Below, one piece after another: positions 5,942 through 13,320 of a stretch of DNA of 19,052 nucleotides. Position 1 is the stretch's first letter. The number at the start of each line of letters is the position of its first letter. The notes below the pieces were generated by a model that saw nothing but the letters and a program-made list of their open reading frames with translations, searched no databases and had not been told where the DNA came from. The stretch covers positions 1-19,052 of the forward strand of contig JBHJOG010000099.1 of assembly GCA_050329975.1 (NCBI GenBank), written 5' to 3'. The position numbers were made by a program, and so were the translations under genes. Source of the DNA: CALKHQ01 sp050329975. Lineage in GTDB: Bacteria > Pseudomonadota > Alphaproteobacteria > CALKHQ01.

Positions 5942-6886
5942 ATGATCGAGACTTCGGGCAGGCCAGCCGGCCCGGGCGAAAGCCGGCGCCCCGCGCTGTG
6001 CCTGGTCAACCGCCACGCCCGCTCGGGCGACATCGATCTGGCAGAGATTGCCGACATCCTGGCGGCCGCCGGCCTTGACAGCATCATCCGCACCGCCACC
6101 GATGCGGGCGAGATGGCTGCGCGCCTGCGCGAGGAGGGACCTGCGGCGGACGTCGTCGTGATCGGCGGCGGGGACGGCACGATCAGTGCCCTGCTGCCGG
6201 ACCTGCTCGCGCTCGACAAGCCGATCGGCATCCTGCCGCTCGGCACCGCCAACGACCTCGCCGGCAGCCTCGCGATCCCGCGAGACCTCGAGGAAGCGGC
6301 TGCAGTCATCGCGGCCGGCCACATCCGGCGCATCGATCTCGGCCGCATCGGCCGTCGCTCGGACGACCGATGGTTCGTCAACGTCGCGACCGTCGGCTTC
6401 GGGACCGAGGTCGCCAGGGCCCACCAGGGATTGCGCAAGAAGCTGCTCGGGGTGCTGGCCTACCCGTTCGCCTGGCTGGATGCGTACCGGTTCACCCGGC
6501 CGTTCACCATGTGGCTGACCCTCGATGGCCGCACCATCAGCAGCCGCTGCGTCCAGATCACGATCGGCAGCGGCACCCGCCATGGCGGCGGCCTGATGGT
6601 GAGCGACCAGGCCAGCCACGACGACGGCCTGCTCTGGATCTATTACGTCAAGCCGATCCGCCTGTTCGGCTGGCTGCGGCTGATTCCGGCACTGCTCACC
6701 GGGCGCCATCGCAAGGGGGGCCGGTCGGTCGTCCTCAACGGCAAGACCGCTCGCCTGGAAACCAGCCGTCCGATGAAGATCGACGTCGACGGCGACATCG
6801 ACGGCGAGACTCCGGCCGAGTTCTCCGTCCATCCCGGCGCGCTTTCGGTTTTCGCGCCGCCACCGACACTCGATCCGCGGAATTGA
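5942..6886 (+). CDS. Diacylglycerol kinase/YegS-family lipid kinase
   Basis: The 314-residue protein has the catalytic glycine-rich motif GGGDGT (75-80) and LPLGTANDLA (98-107), the two signatures of the DAGK catalytic domain family. The C-terminal half ends with an MKIDVDGD segment as in YegS-like kinases. It would phosphorylate diacylglycerol or another membrane lipid using ATP. The frame is open for another 89 codons upstream, but those overlap the lipoprotein gene on the other strand and look non-coding. ATG 5942, after TTGGAAAAC, gives the usual family length. The stop is 2 bp before the start of the next gene, so the pair is probably translationally coupled. Confidence 0.88.
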   Translation: MIETSGRPAGPGESRRPALCLVNRHARSGDIDLAEIADILAAAGLDSIIRTATDAGEMAARLREEGPAADVVVIGGGDGTISALLPDLLALDKPIGILPLGTANDLAGSLAIPRDLEEAAAVIAAGHIRRIDLGRIGRRSDDRWFVNVATVGFGTEVARAHQGLRKKLLGVLAYPFAWLDAYRFTRPFTMWLTLDGRTISSRCVQITIGSGTRHGGGLMVSDQASHDDGLLWIYYVKPIRLFGWLRLIPALLTGRHRKGGRSVVLNGKTARLETSRPMKIDVDGDIDGETPAEFSVHPGALSVFAPPPTLDPRN

Positions 6887-6888
6887 CC

Positions 6889-7989
6889 ATGCCCGATCCC
6901 GCCCCGACGACGCCCTCGAAACCGGTCCCAGCGGAGAGCGAGCGCCGGCGGGCGGCGCAACCCGGCCGCGGACGCAGAGCGCGATGGCCGGGGCAGATCC
7001 CGATCAGGGGCTGGAAGGACATCCTGCTCAGGGTCTGGAAGGAGATCGACAAGGACCGCATCGACCTGATCGCCGCAGGCGTGACATTCTGGCTGATTCT
7101 CGGGCTGTTTCCGGCGCTCGTCGCGGTGGTCGCCGTATACGGGCTGATCGCCGATCCGACGACGCTGCGCGACCACCTGGAGATCCTCTCGGGGGTCGTG
7201 CCGGAGAGCGGGATGCAGGTCATCGAGGACCAGCTCGACCGTCTGGTTACCGAGAACGACCGCCGGCTCAGCTTCACCGCCCTGACAGGCCTCGCTATCG
7301 CCTTGTGGAGCACCAACACGGGGATGAAGGCGCTGTTCGCCGGCATAGGGGTCGCCTATGACGAGCCCGAGAAGCGCGGGTTCATTCTCCTCACGCTCGT
7401 CACCCTGATGTTCACCGTCGGCGCCTTGATATTCGGCGTCATCCTGTTCACCGCGATCGGGGCGGTACCGCTGGTGCTGGCGCTGGTCTACCTGCCGTCC
7501 GACGTCGAGTGGCTGATCGTGGTCGTCCGCTGGCCGATCGTGCTGGTGGCGGCGATCATCGGGCTGGCCACCCTCTATCGCTATGGACCCAGCCGGAGGC
7601 GCGCGAAGTGGCGGTGGATCACCTGGGGCAGCGCGCTCACCACGCTGCTCTGGCTGGTGATCTCGATCGCCTTCTCCTGGTATCTCGCCAATTTCTCCAA
7701 CTACGACCGGACCTACGGCTCGCTCGGCGCGGTAGTCGGGTTCATGATCTGGCTCTGGATCTCTGTACTGGTGCTGCTGCTCGGCGCCGAGCTCAATGCC
7801 GAGATCGAACACCAGACGTCGATTGACTCGACCGTCGATCCGGACCTGCCGATGGGGCAACGCGGCGCGGTGATGGCCGACACCGTCGGCGCCGCGGTCG
7901 AGGAGACGAATAACGCTGAGGACTCGGACCAGCAGGGCCCCGGGCCGGACTGGCCCGGCGCCGAGCCGCCCGATCAGCCGAAGCGGTAG
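6889..7989 (+). CDS. YihY/BrkB family inner-membrane protein
   Basis: The 366-residue protein has a basic, proline-rich cytoplasmic start, then the family signature region DRIDLIAAGVTFWLILGLFPALVA, followed by about five further membrane helices. TYGSLGAVVGFMIWLWIS precedes the last helix and LLLGAELNAEIE, both typical of YihY (formerly called ribonuclease BN or BrkB). The molecular function of the family is not settled; roles in envelope lipid transport have been proposed. An acidic, low-complexity tail follows. It starts 2 bp after the lipid kinase stop, supporting a shared envelope role. The last 16 bp overlap the convergent dioxygenase gene. Confidence 0.9.
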   Translation: MPDPAPTTPSKPVPAESERRRAAQPGRGRRARWPGQIPIRGWKDILLRVWKEIDKDRIDLIAAGVTFWLILGLFPALVAVVAVYGLIADPTTLRDHLEILSGVVPESGMQVIEDQLDRLVTENDRRLSFTALTGLAIALWSTNTGMKALFAGIGVAYDEPEKRGFILLTLVTLMFTVGALIFGVILFTAIGAVPLVLALVYLPSDVEWLIVVVRWPIVLVAAIIGLATLYRYGPSRRRAKWRWITWGSALTTLLWLVISIAFSWYLANFSNYDRTYGSLGAVVGFMIWLWISVLVLLLGAELNAEIEHQTSIDSTVDPDLPMGQRGAVMADTVGAAVEETNNAEDSDQQGPGPDWPGAEPPDQPKR

Positions 7990-8789
7990 CCCGAAACCGT
8001 CTTGCCCGACACCAGGTCGCCGTAGTCGCGGCGTCCCGGATCGGACCCGGCGGCGCCTACGGTCACCATCAGCGGCAGCAAATGGTCCTCCCGGGGATGG
8101 CTGAGCCGGGCGCCGGGCGCCTCTGCCCACCGGATCAGCCGGGCATCGCGGGTCGCCCGATCCGGGGCCTCGACCGCGTCGGTCAGCCAGCCGTCGAACG
8201 CGCTGGCGGCATCGAGGTGGCGGGGGTCCTGTGACACGAAGGCCGACAGGTTGTGGTAGCTCAGCCCGCTGCCCACGATAAGGACGCCCTCGTCGCGCAG
8301 CGGTGCCAGTGCGCGCCCGATCGCCAGATGGGCCGCCGGATCGAGTTCCTGCTGCAACGACAGCTGCACGATCGGCATGTCGGCCTGCGGATACATCAGC
8401 ATGAACGGCACAAACACCCCGTGGTCGAACCCGCGCTCGGCGTCCTCGCCGGAAGGGATGCCCGAAGCCTGCAACAGGCTGCGGACCCGCCCAGCGAGCG
8501 CCGGCGACCCGGGCGCCGGATAGTGCAGGCGATAGGTGTGCTCGGGGAAGCCGTAATAGTCGAACAGCAGCGGCGGATGCGCCCCGCTGTTCACCGTCGG
8601 CTGCGCCTCCTCCCAGTGCCCGGAGACGACGAGCACTGCCCGCGGCCGGGCCGGCAGCGAGGCGTCGATGCCGCGCAGATAGGCTTCCAGCCGGTCCCAT
8701 ACCGGCTTCGGCGCCAGCCGGGACATGTCCATGAACGGCCACGGCCCGCCGCCGTGGGAGATGAAGAGCGTCGGCATCCGTTGGCTCAT
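7974..8789 (-). CDS. LigB/DODA-type extradiol ring-cleavage dioxygenase family protein (YgiD-like)
   Basis: The 271-residue protein has the expected length and metal-site histidines of class III extradiol enzymes of the 4,5-DOPA dioxygenase type: H12 in FISHGG, H58 in VVSGHWE, H123 in GFDHGVFVP, H179 in LSYHNL, and H231/H236 in LSHPREDHLLPL. Members bind Zn or Fe and open catechol rings, though the substrate of most bacterial YgiD-type proteins is unknown. AGGAGG sits 7 bases before ATG 8789, fixing the start. It lies 64 bp downstream of the azoreductase on the same strand, so co-transcription is likely. The 3' end overlaps the YihY gene by 16 bp. Confidence 0.9.
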   Translation of the reverse strand: MSQRMPTLFISHGGGPWPFMDMSRLAPKPVWDRLEAYLRGIDASLPARPRAVLVVSGHWEEAQPTVNSGAHPPLLFDYYGFPEHTYRLHYPAPGSPALAGRVRSLLQASGIPSGEDAERGFDHGVFVPFMLMYPQADMPIVQLSLQQELDPAAHLAIGRALAPLRDEGVLIVGSGLSYHNLSAFVSQDPRHLDAASAFDGWLTDAVEAPDRATRDARLIRWAEAPGARLSHPREDHLLPLMVTVGAAGSDPGRRDYGDLVSGKTVSGYRFG

Positions 8790-8853
8790 CCCGCGACCTC
8801 CTGGACCTGCTGCCGCGACTCTACAGGCGTGACGCCGCGCCCGCAGAAGAAAG

Positions 8854-9474
8854 TCAGGCCGCCTGGGCGGTGATCTCGGCGACGTGGTCCAGCGCGGTGG
8901 TCAGGCTGCGCTCGGCCGCCTCAGGCCCCAAGGCCGCGCCCTCGACCAGCACGGTCTCGACATCGGTGATCCCCATGAAGCCGAGCAGATGCCGGACATA
9001 GGGCTCCTGGAAGTCGATCGCCTTCGTCGGCCCTTCCGAATAGATGCCGCCGCGCGCCGCGACCAGGTAGGCCTTCTTGCCGGTGACCAGGCCCTTCGCG
9101 CCGTCGGCCCCATAGCTGAAGGTGATACCCGCGCGCAGCAGGTAGTCGAACCAGGATTTCAGCGTCGAGGAGATGCCGAAATTGATCATCGCCGAGGCCA
9201 GCACCACCACGTCGGCGGCCTGCAGCTCCTCGGTCAGCCGGTCGGCGATCGCCACCGCCTCGGCCTGGGCCGGGCTGCGCTGGTCGGCCGGCAGGTTCCG
9301 GCCGGCGACATAGTCGTCGCCGATATGCGGCAAGGGCTCGGCGGCGAGGTCACGGACCGTCAGCGTCGCGCCCGGATGGGCGGCAAGCAGTTTGTCCACG
9401 AGCTCGCGCGCCACCTTGCTGGAGAGGGAGGCGCCATTGCGGGGGCTGGAAATCACGAGCAGGAGGTTGGTCAT
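8854..9474 (-). CDS. azoR: FMN-dependent NADH-azoreductase
   Basis: The 206-residue protein has the flavodoxin-like fold of AzoR. The FMN phosphate loop is near SSPRNGASLSSKVA at the N-terminus, and GKKAYLVAARGGIYSEGP and DFQEPYVRHLLGFMGI are strongly conserved family segments. It reduces azo compounds and quinones by two electrons using NADH, protecting against quinone stress. ATG 9474 follows AAGGAT at 6 bases; a longer in-frame start at 9525 would add residues without family similarity. It is divergent from an HxlR regulator and upstream of the dioxygenase. Confidence 0.92.
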   Translation of the reverse strand: MTNLLLVISSPRNGASLSSKVARELVDKLLAAHPGATLTVRDLAAEPLPHIGDDYVAGRNLPADQRSPAQAEAVAIADRLTEELQAADVVVLASAMINFGISSTLKSWFDYLLRAGITFSYGADGAKGLVTGKKAYLVAARGGIYSEGPTKAIDFQEPYVRHLLGFMGITDVETVLVEGAALGPEAAERSLTTALDHVAEITAQAA

Positions 9475-9566
9475 CGGTCGATCCTTCGCACCTGTGCCGG
9501 AACCCGTGGCAGGTCGGGCGTGCAATTGCCGCGGTGAATGCCTATCTTGATCCCAGGGCGTTGCTG

Positions 9567-9597
9567 AATGTTAGGAACATTTTGTTACCTAGGGTAA
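9567..9597. promoter_or_regulatory. Two tandem dyads in the azoR/hxlR divergent promoter
   Basis: AATGTT-AGG-AACATT (9567-9581) and TTACC-TAG-GGTAA (9585-9597) are two inverted repeats with 3-base centres, 17 bp apart centre to centre. A weak minus-strand promoter for azoR (TTACCC at 9597-9592, 18-base spacer, TAACAT at 9573-9568) has one hexamer in each dyad; a plus-strand TAATAT (9595-9600) could serve hxlR. They are natural binding sites for the adjacent HxlR protein (inference). Confidence 0.5.
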
Positions 9598-9635
9598 TAT
9601 GATGACCAGAGATAATTCCGCAAGGAGGCACAATT

Positions 9636-10052
9636 TTGAGCCTCGATAACAGCGATGTGCCTACAGTCGACGGCCATGAGAGCTGCCGCGCGCTCGCGGA
9701 CATCCTCGCCCGGGTCGGCGACAAGTGGAGCGTGTTCGTCGTCGGCCTGCTCGCGCCGGGGCCGATGCGGTTCAACCAGTTGAAGCGGTCGGTCGACGGC
9801 ATCTCGCAACGTATGCTGACCCTGACCCTGCGCGGCCTGGAGCGCGACGGACTGGTGACGCGGACCGTCTATCCGACGATCCCGCCGCGGGTGGACTACG
9901 CGCTCACCGAGCACGGCCGGACCCTGATCGGACCGCTGAACGCGCTCGCCGGATGGGCCAGGGACAACCGGGACGCGGTAAGGGCGGCGCGGGAGCGGTT
10001 CGACAGGGCGGCCGAGCAGGACCAGTCGGGAAAGGTCGCCCGCGCCGGCTGA
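9636..10052 (+). CDS. HxlR-family transcriptional regulator, single-cysteine type
   Basis: The 138-residue winged helix-turn-helix protein has the HxlR pattern: a cysteine near the N-terminus (C17 in ESCRAL), then VGDKWSVFVVGLL, GPMRFNQLKRSVDGISQRMLTLTLRGLERDGLVTR for the recognition region, and VDYALTEHGRTL for the wing. C17 is the only cysteine, as in redox-sensing members such as Bacillus YodB and HypR, which control azoreductase or nitroreductase genes in response to quinones and disulfide stress. The start is a TTG, supported by AGGAGG 7 bases upstream (9623-9628). It is divergent from azoR and probably represses it and itself. Confidence 0.88.
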   Translation: MSLDNSDVPTVDGHESCRALADILARVGDKWSVFVVGLLAPGPMRFNQLKRSVDGISQRMLTLTLRGLERDGLVTRTVYPTIPPRVDYALTEHGRTLIGPLNALAGWARDNRDAVRAARERFDRAAEQDQSGKVARAG

Positions 10053-10055
10053 CCC

Positions 10056-11117
10056 TCAGCCCGCCAGGCAGTCGCGGAGCGCTTCCGCGTTCCGCCGCAT
10101 CAGCGCGAAGTAGAGATCCGGCCCGTCGGCCAGGTCGGCGCCGAGCGGGTCCAGCACTGCAGTACGCGCCTCGGTTCCCTCGATGACGGTGGCGACCAGC
10201 GCCGACTCGAACTGCGGCTCGGAGAAGACGCAGACCGCACCGAGTGTCTCGATCCGGTCGCGCAGTTCCTGCAAGCGGGCGGCGCCAGGCTGGATATCAG
10301 GGCTCACCGTGATCGCGCCTGCGGCGTTCAGCGCGAAGCTGCGCTCCAGATACTGGTAGGCGTCGTGAAAGACGATGAACGGCTGGTCCTGGACCGGCGA
10401 CAGCATCTCGGCCATCTCCTCGCTGAGCGCATCGATCCGGGCGATGGTCGCGGCGCCGTTGTCGGCATAGGTTGCGGCATGGGCGGGATCGGCCGCCGAC
10501 AGGGCGGCCACGATCGATTCGACCATGGCCTGCGCGTTCGCCGGATCCAGCCAGATGTGGGCGTCGTACGCACCGCTCCCATGCGCGTGGCCGTGCCCGT
10601 GGTCGTCATCGTGCCCGTGGTCGTCGTGCCCGTGGTCGTCGTGCCCGTGGTCGTCGTGCCCGTGGTCGTCATCGTGCGTGTGATCGTCGTCGTGGCCATG
10701 GTCCTCGTGGCCATGGTCCTCGTCGTGCACATGCGCCTCCCAGGTCGCGCCCGAACGCGGGGCCAGCAGTTGCACGCCCGGGGCTTCGCCGAGCTCGATG
10801 ATCGCTGCATCCCTGGCAAGCGCCTCCAGCGTGCCGGCAAGGAACGTCTCCAGCCCCTCGCCGACCCAGAACACCACCCGGGCCTGTTCCAGGGCCGAGG
10901 CGTCGGACGGCCTCATGCTATAGCTGTGCGGCGACCCGCCACCCTGGACGATCAGGCCCGGCACGCCGAGATCGCCCATCACGCCGGCGACCAGAGAGTG
11001 GATCGGCTTGATCGATGCCACGACCGCGACCGGGTCGTCGGTTTGCGCCGCTGCGAACGGGGCGCTTGCGACGACCAGGGCAGCTGTGGTCAATAGGACA
11101 GTTCTGGACAGGGGCAT
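10056..11117 (-). CDS. znuA: Zinc ABC transporter substrate-binding protein ZnuA
   Basis: The 353-residue periplasmic protein has a signal peptide (cut probably after AAA near residue 24) and the cluster A-I metal-binding fold. Predicted zinc ligands are H64 in GSPHSYSMRPSD, H187 in DAHIWLDP and H251 in VFHDAYQY. C296 and C350 can form the C-terminal disulfide usual in ZnuA. A histidine/aspartate-rich loop (residues 129-179) replaces the usual short acidic loop and is exceptionally long. ATG 11117 is preferred to the distal in-frame start at 11216 because it places the signal peptide first and leaves the Zur box in non-coding DNA; AAGGA lies 11-12 bases upstream, a rather long spacing. It is divergent from znuC. 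Confidence 0.95.
   Translation of the reverse strand: MPLSRTVLLTTAALVVASAPFAAAQTDDPVAVVASIKPIHSLVAGVMGDLGVPGLIVQGGGSPHSYSMRPSDASALEQARVVFWVGEGLETFLAGTLEALARDAAIIELGEAPGVQLLAPRSGATWEAHVHDEDHGHEDHGHDDDHTHDDDHGHDDHGHDDHGHDDHGHDDDHGHGHAHGSGAYDAHIWLDPANAQAMVESIVAALSAADPAHAATYADNGAATIARIDALSEEMAEMLSPVQDQPFIVFHDAYQYLERSFALNAAGAITVSPDIQPGAARLQELRDRIETLGAVCVFSEPQFESALVATVIEGTEARTAVLDPLGADLADGPDLYFALMRRNAEALRDCLAG
10596..10676 (-). repeat. 15-bp tandem repeat encoding the ZnuA histidine loop
   Basis: The 15-bp unit CCCGTGGTCGTCGTG (plus strand) occurs three times in perfect tandem (10614-10658), flanked on each side by an 18-bp variant carrying an added ATC (10596-10613 and 10659-10676). Each unit encodes GHDDH on the minus strand. 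The identity at the DNA level points to recent slippage expansion. Confidence 0.85.
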
Positions 11118-11151
11118 TTCTGGGGGAATCCTTGCCGCGGGTGGTCCGGAT

Positions 11152-11170
11152 GATGTTATGTCATAACGTC
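11152..11170. promoter_or_regulatory. znu operator: Zur box in the znuA/znuC divergent promoter
   Basis: GATGTTATGTCATAACGTC contains the perfect palindrome GTTATG-T-CATAAC (11155-11167), close to the AT-rich dyads described for alphaproteobacterial Zur proteins. It lies midway in the 97-bp region between znuA and znuC and overlaps the predicted znuA -10. Repression by zinc-loaded Zur, encoded downstream, is expected. Confidence 0.75.
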
Positions 11171-11188
11171 CCCGCTGCAGAGCGGCAA
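11160..11188 (-). promoter_or_regulatory. Predicted znuA promoter
   Basis: On the minus strand TTGCCG (11188-11183), a 17-base spacer and TATGAC (11165-11160) form a reasonable sigma-70-like pair whose -10 lies inside the Zur palindrome. On the plus strand an identical TTGCCG (11132-11137) stands 18-19 bases before the same palindrome and may serve znuCB, with a weaker -10. Confidence 0.45.
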
Positions 11189-11214
11189 GGGCCAACTTCA
11201 TATCGGAAGCCGGC

Positions 11215-12060
11215 ATGAACGATCAGCGGACCATGGTCGGGGCAACGGCTGAGCCGCTGGTCGGCGCGCGCAACCTGGGCGTCGCCCGGGATGGCCGCTG
11301 GCTGGTGCGGCATGTCGACCTGGACCTGCACCCCGGAGAGATCCTGACCGTGATCGGGCCGAACGGGTCCGGCAAGTCCACTACGGCCAAGGCCCTGCTC
11401 GGCCTGGTCTCGCCCAGCGAGGGGGACGTGCGCCGCGCGGCAGGAATCCGGATCGGCTATGTGCCGCAGAAGCTGTCGCTGGACTGGACCCTGCCGCTGA
11501 CCGCGCGCCGGCTGTTGACGCTGACCGGGCGCCATTCGCGCCGCGAGGTCGACCGCGCGCTGGGTCAGGTCGGGATCGCCCACCTGGCGGGAGCGCGTAT
11601 CCAGACCATGTCGGGTGGCGAGTTCCAGCGGGCGCTGCTTGCACGCGCCATAATCCGCCGCCCGGATGTGTTGGTGCTCGACGAGCCGGTGCAGGGGGTC
11701 GATTTCAACGGCGAGATCGCGCTCTACGACCTGATCCGCTCGATCCGCGACGAGCTCGGCTGCGGCATCCTGCTGATCTCCCACGACCTGCACATCGTGA
11801 TGGCGCAGACCGACACCGTGCTCTGCCTCAACGGCCACGTCTGCTGCCACGGCACGCCGCAGGTGGTGGCCGAGAGCCCGGAATACCGGAGCCTGTTCGG
11901 TCCCCGCGCGGCAGGTACGCTGGCGGTCTATCGCCACCATCACGACCACGTCCACCGCGTCGACGGTTCGGTGGTGCCGCTGGGCCAGGGCGGCGAGGAC
12001 CGGCCCGTGCATGTGCACGCACACGAGCCGGACGAGCGGGACCCGCAAAGTCATGCTTGA
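11215..12060 (+). CDS. znuC: Zinc ABC transporter ATPase ZnuC with histidine-rich tail
   Basis: The 281-residue ATPase has Walker A GPNGSGKST (48-56), the ABC signature MSGGEFQRALLARA (around 131-144), Walker B VLVLDEP (around 152-158) and the switch histidine in LLISHDLH. It powers zinc import through ZnuB. The C-terminal 43 residues are unusual: YRHHHDHVHRVDG and later PVHVHAHEP give a histidine-rich cytoplasmic tail that may sense or buffer zinc. ATG 11215 follows GGAAGCCGGC. The gene overlaps znuB by 8 bp and heads the operon under the Zur box. Confidence 0.95.
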   Translation: MNDQRTMVGATAEPLVGARNLGVARDGRWLVRHVDLDLHPGEILTVIGPNGSGKSTTAKALLGLVSPSEGDVRRAAGIRIGYVPQKLSLDWTLPLTARRLLTLTGRHSRREVDRALGQVGIAHLAGARIQTMSGGEFQRALLARAIIRRPDVLVLDEPVQGVDFNGEIALYDLIRSIRDELGCGILLISHDLHIVMAQTDTVLCLNGHVCCHGTPQVVAESPEYRSLFGPRAAGTLAVYRHHHDHVHRVDGSVVPLGQGGEDRPVHVHAHEPDERDPQSHA

Positions 12061-12865
12061 CGACTTCTTCACCCGGGCGCTTGTCGCCGGCATCGGGGTC
12101 GCGCTGGTCGCCGGTCCGCTCGGCTGCTTCATCGTCTGGCGGCGGATGGCCTATTTCGGCGACACCATCGCCCATGCCGCCCTGCTGGGGGTGGCGCTCG
12201 GCTTCCTGCTCGAGATCGACCTGATGGCCGGCGTGTTCGTAGTGACGGCGGTGGTCTCGCTCGCGCTGATCCTGCTGCAGAAGCGCGGCACGCTGCCGGC
12301 CGACGCGCTGCTCGGCATCCTCGCCCATTCCACGCTGTCGCTGGGGCTGGTCATCGTCGCGCTGATGGTCTGGGTGCGGATGGACCTGATGGGCTACCTG
12401 TTCGGCGACATCCTGGCGGTGTCACGCAGTGACATCGCGGTGGTCTGGGGCGGCGCGGCGGCGATCCTGGGCTTGCTGGCCCTGATCTGGCGCCCGCTGC
12501 TGGCCGGCACGGTCAGCCCGGAGATCGCGGCCGCCGAGAACATGCGGCCGGAGCAGGCGAACCTCGCTTTCATGGTCCTGCTGGCGGCGGTGATCGCGAT
12601 CTCGATGAAGATCGTCGGCATCCTGCTGATAACCTCGCTGCTGATCATCCCGGCGGCGACCGCACGCCGCTTCGCCGCGACGCCGGAGTCGATGGCGGTA
12701 GCCGCGGCGGCGCTCGGGGTGGCGGCGGTGCTCGGCGGGCTCTACGCCTCGCTGGGCTTCGACACGCCGTCCGGCCCGTCGATCGTCACCGCCGCCTTCG
12801 TCCTGTTCCTTCTCAGCCTGTTGCCGACCAGCCTCTCCCGCCGCCCTCGGATGACACGCCCATGA
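12053..12865 (+). CDS. znuB: Zinc ABC transporter permease ZnuB
   Basis: The 270-residue membrane protein begins MLDDFFTRALVAGIGVALVAGPLGCFIVWRRMAYFGDTIAHAALLG in segments typical of ABC-3 metal permeases; the RRMAYFGDTIAHAALLGVALG block is the best family mark. About eight hydrophobic helices follow. KIVGILLITSLLIIPAA near the C-terminal third is also conserved. ATG 12053 lies inside the last codons of znuC (ATGCTTGA overlap), and its TGA overlaps the zur start as ATGA, so the three genes should be translationally coupled. Confidence 0.95.
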   Translation: MLDDFFTRALVAGIGVALVAGPLGCFIVWRRMAYFGDTIAHAALLGVALGFLLEIDLMAGVFVVTAVVSLALILLQKRGTLPADALLGILAHSTLSLGLVIVALMVWVRMDLMGYLFGDILAVSRSDIAVVWGGAAAILGLLALIWRPLLAGTVSPEIAAAENMRPEQANLAFMVLLAAVIAISMKIVGILLITSLLIIPAATARRFAATPESMAVAAAALGVAAVLGGLYASLGFDTPSGPSIVTAAFVLFLLSLLPTSLSRRPRMTRP

Positions 12866-13293
12866 CGCTCACGCCCGACCCCCTGACCCGGAACCAGCGG
12901 CTGGTGCTCGACCGGCTGACGCTGTCCGGCACCCCGCTCAGCGCCTATGCCATCCTCGACGAGCTGCGTCCGCAGGGGTTCCGCGCGCCGCCGCAGGTCT
13001 ATCGCGCCCTCGACAAGCTGGTCGAAGCAGGTCTGGTCCACCGCATCGAGAGCATGAACGCCTTCGTCGCCTGCGCCGAGCCGGCCAGCCACGGCGGGGA
13101 GACCGTCGTCTTCATGCTGTGCGAGCGTTGCGGCGCGGTCGACGAGTTCGTCGACACGGCGGTCACGCGGCGGCTTGACAAGCTCGGGCGCGACCGCTCA
13201 TTCCACACCGAGAAGCGCATGGTCGAGATTCGCGGCAGCTGCGCCGACTGCAGCGCCGGCCGCGGGATCGGGAGCAACCCTGGGATCGACTGA
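12862..13293 (+). CDS. zur: Zinc uptake regulator Zur (Fur family)
   Basis: The 143-residue protein has an N-terminal winged helix (LSAYAILDELRPQG, then PQVYRALDKLVEAGLVHRIES) and a C-terminal dimer/metal domain with C87-x2-C90 and C127-x2-C130 forming the structural zinc site. H77 and the FMLCERCGAVDEF segment are the usual sensory-site region of Zur rather than Fur. It should repress znuA and znuCB at the palindrome 11152-11170 when zinc is sufficient. Its presence as third gene of its own operon gives autoregulation. The start overlaps the znuB stop as ATGA. Confidence 0.92.
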   Translation: MTLTPDPLTRNQRLVLDRLTLSGTPLSAYAILDELRPQGFRAPPQVYRALDKLVEAGLVHRIESMNAFVACAEPASHGGETVVFMLCERCGAVDEFVDTAVTRRLDKLGRDRSFHTEKRMVEIRGSCADCSAGRGIGSNPGID

Positions 13294-13320
13294 CGGGCAG
13301 GCAGCGCAGGAGCCGGCAGC

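Noticed and set aside
6643..8742. Open frame of about 700 codons on the minus strand across the lipid kinase, YihY and dioxygenase genes
   Set aside because: It overlaps three well-supported genes and its product is compositional noise with no recognisable domain.
10596..10676. Tandem repeat considered as a CRISPR-like array
   Set aside because: The units are contiguous 15-mers without spacers and encode the histidine loop in frame.
11118..11216. Longer znuA start at 11216
   Set aside because: It would bury the signal peptide and run coding sequence through the Zur box.
12866..13320. Fur or PerR identity for the regulator
   Set aside because: The position inside the znu operon and Zur-like CxxC and sensory region favour Zur.
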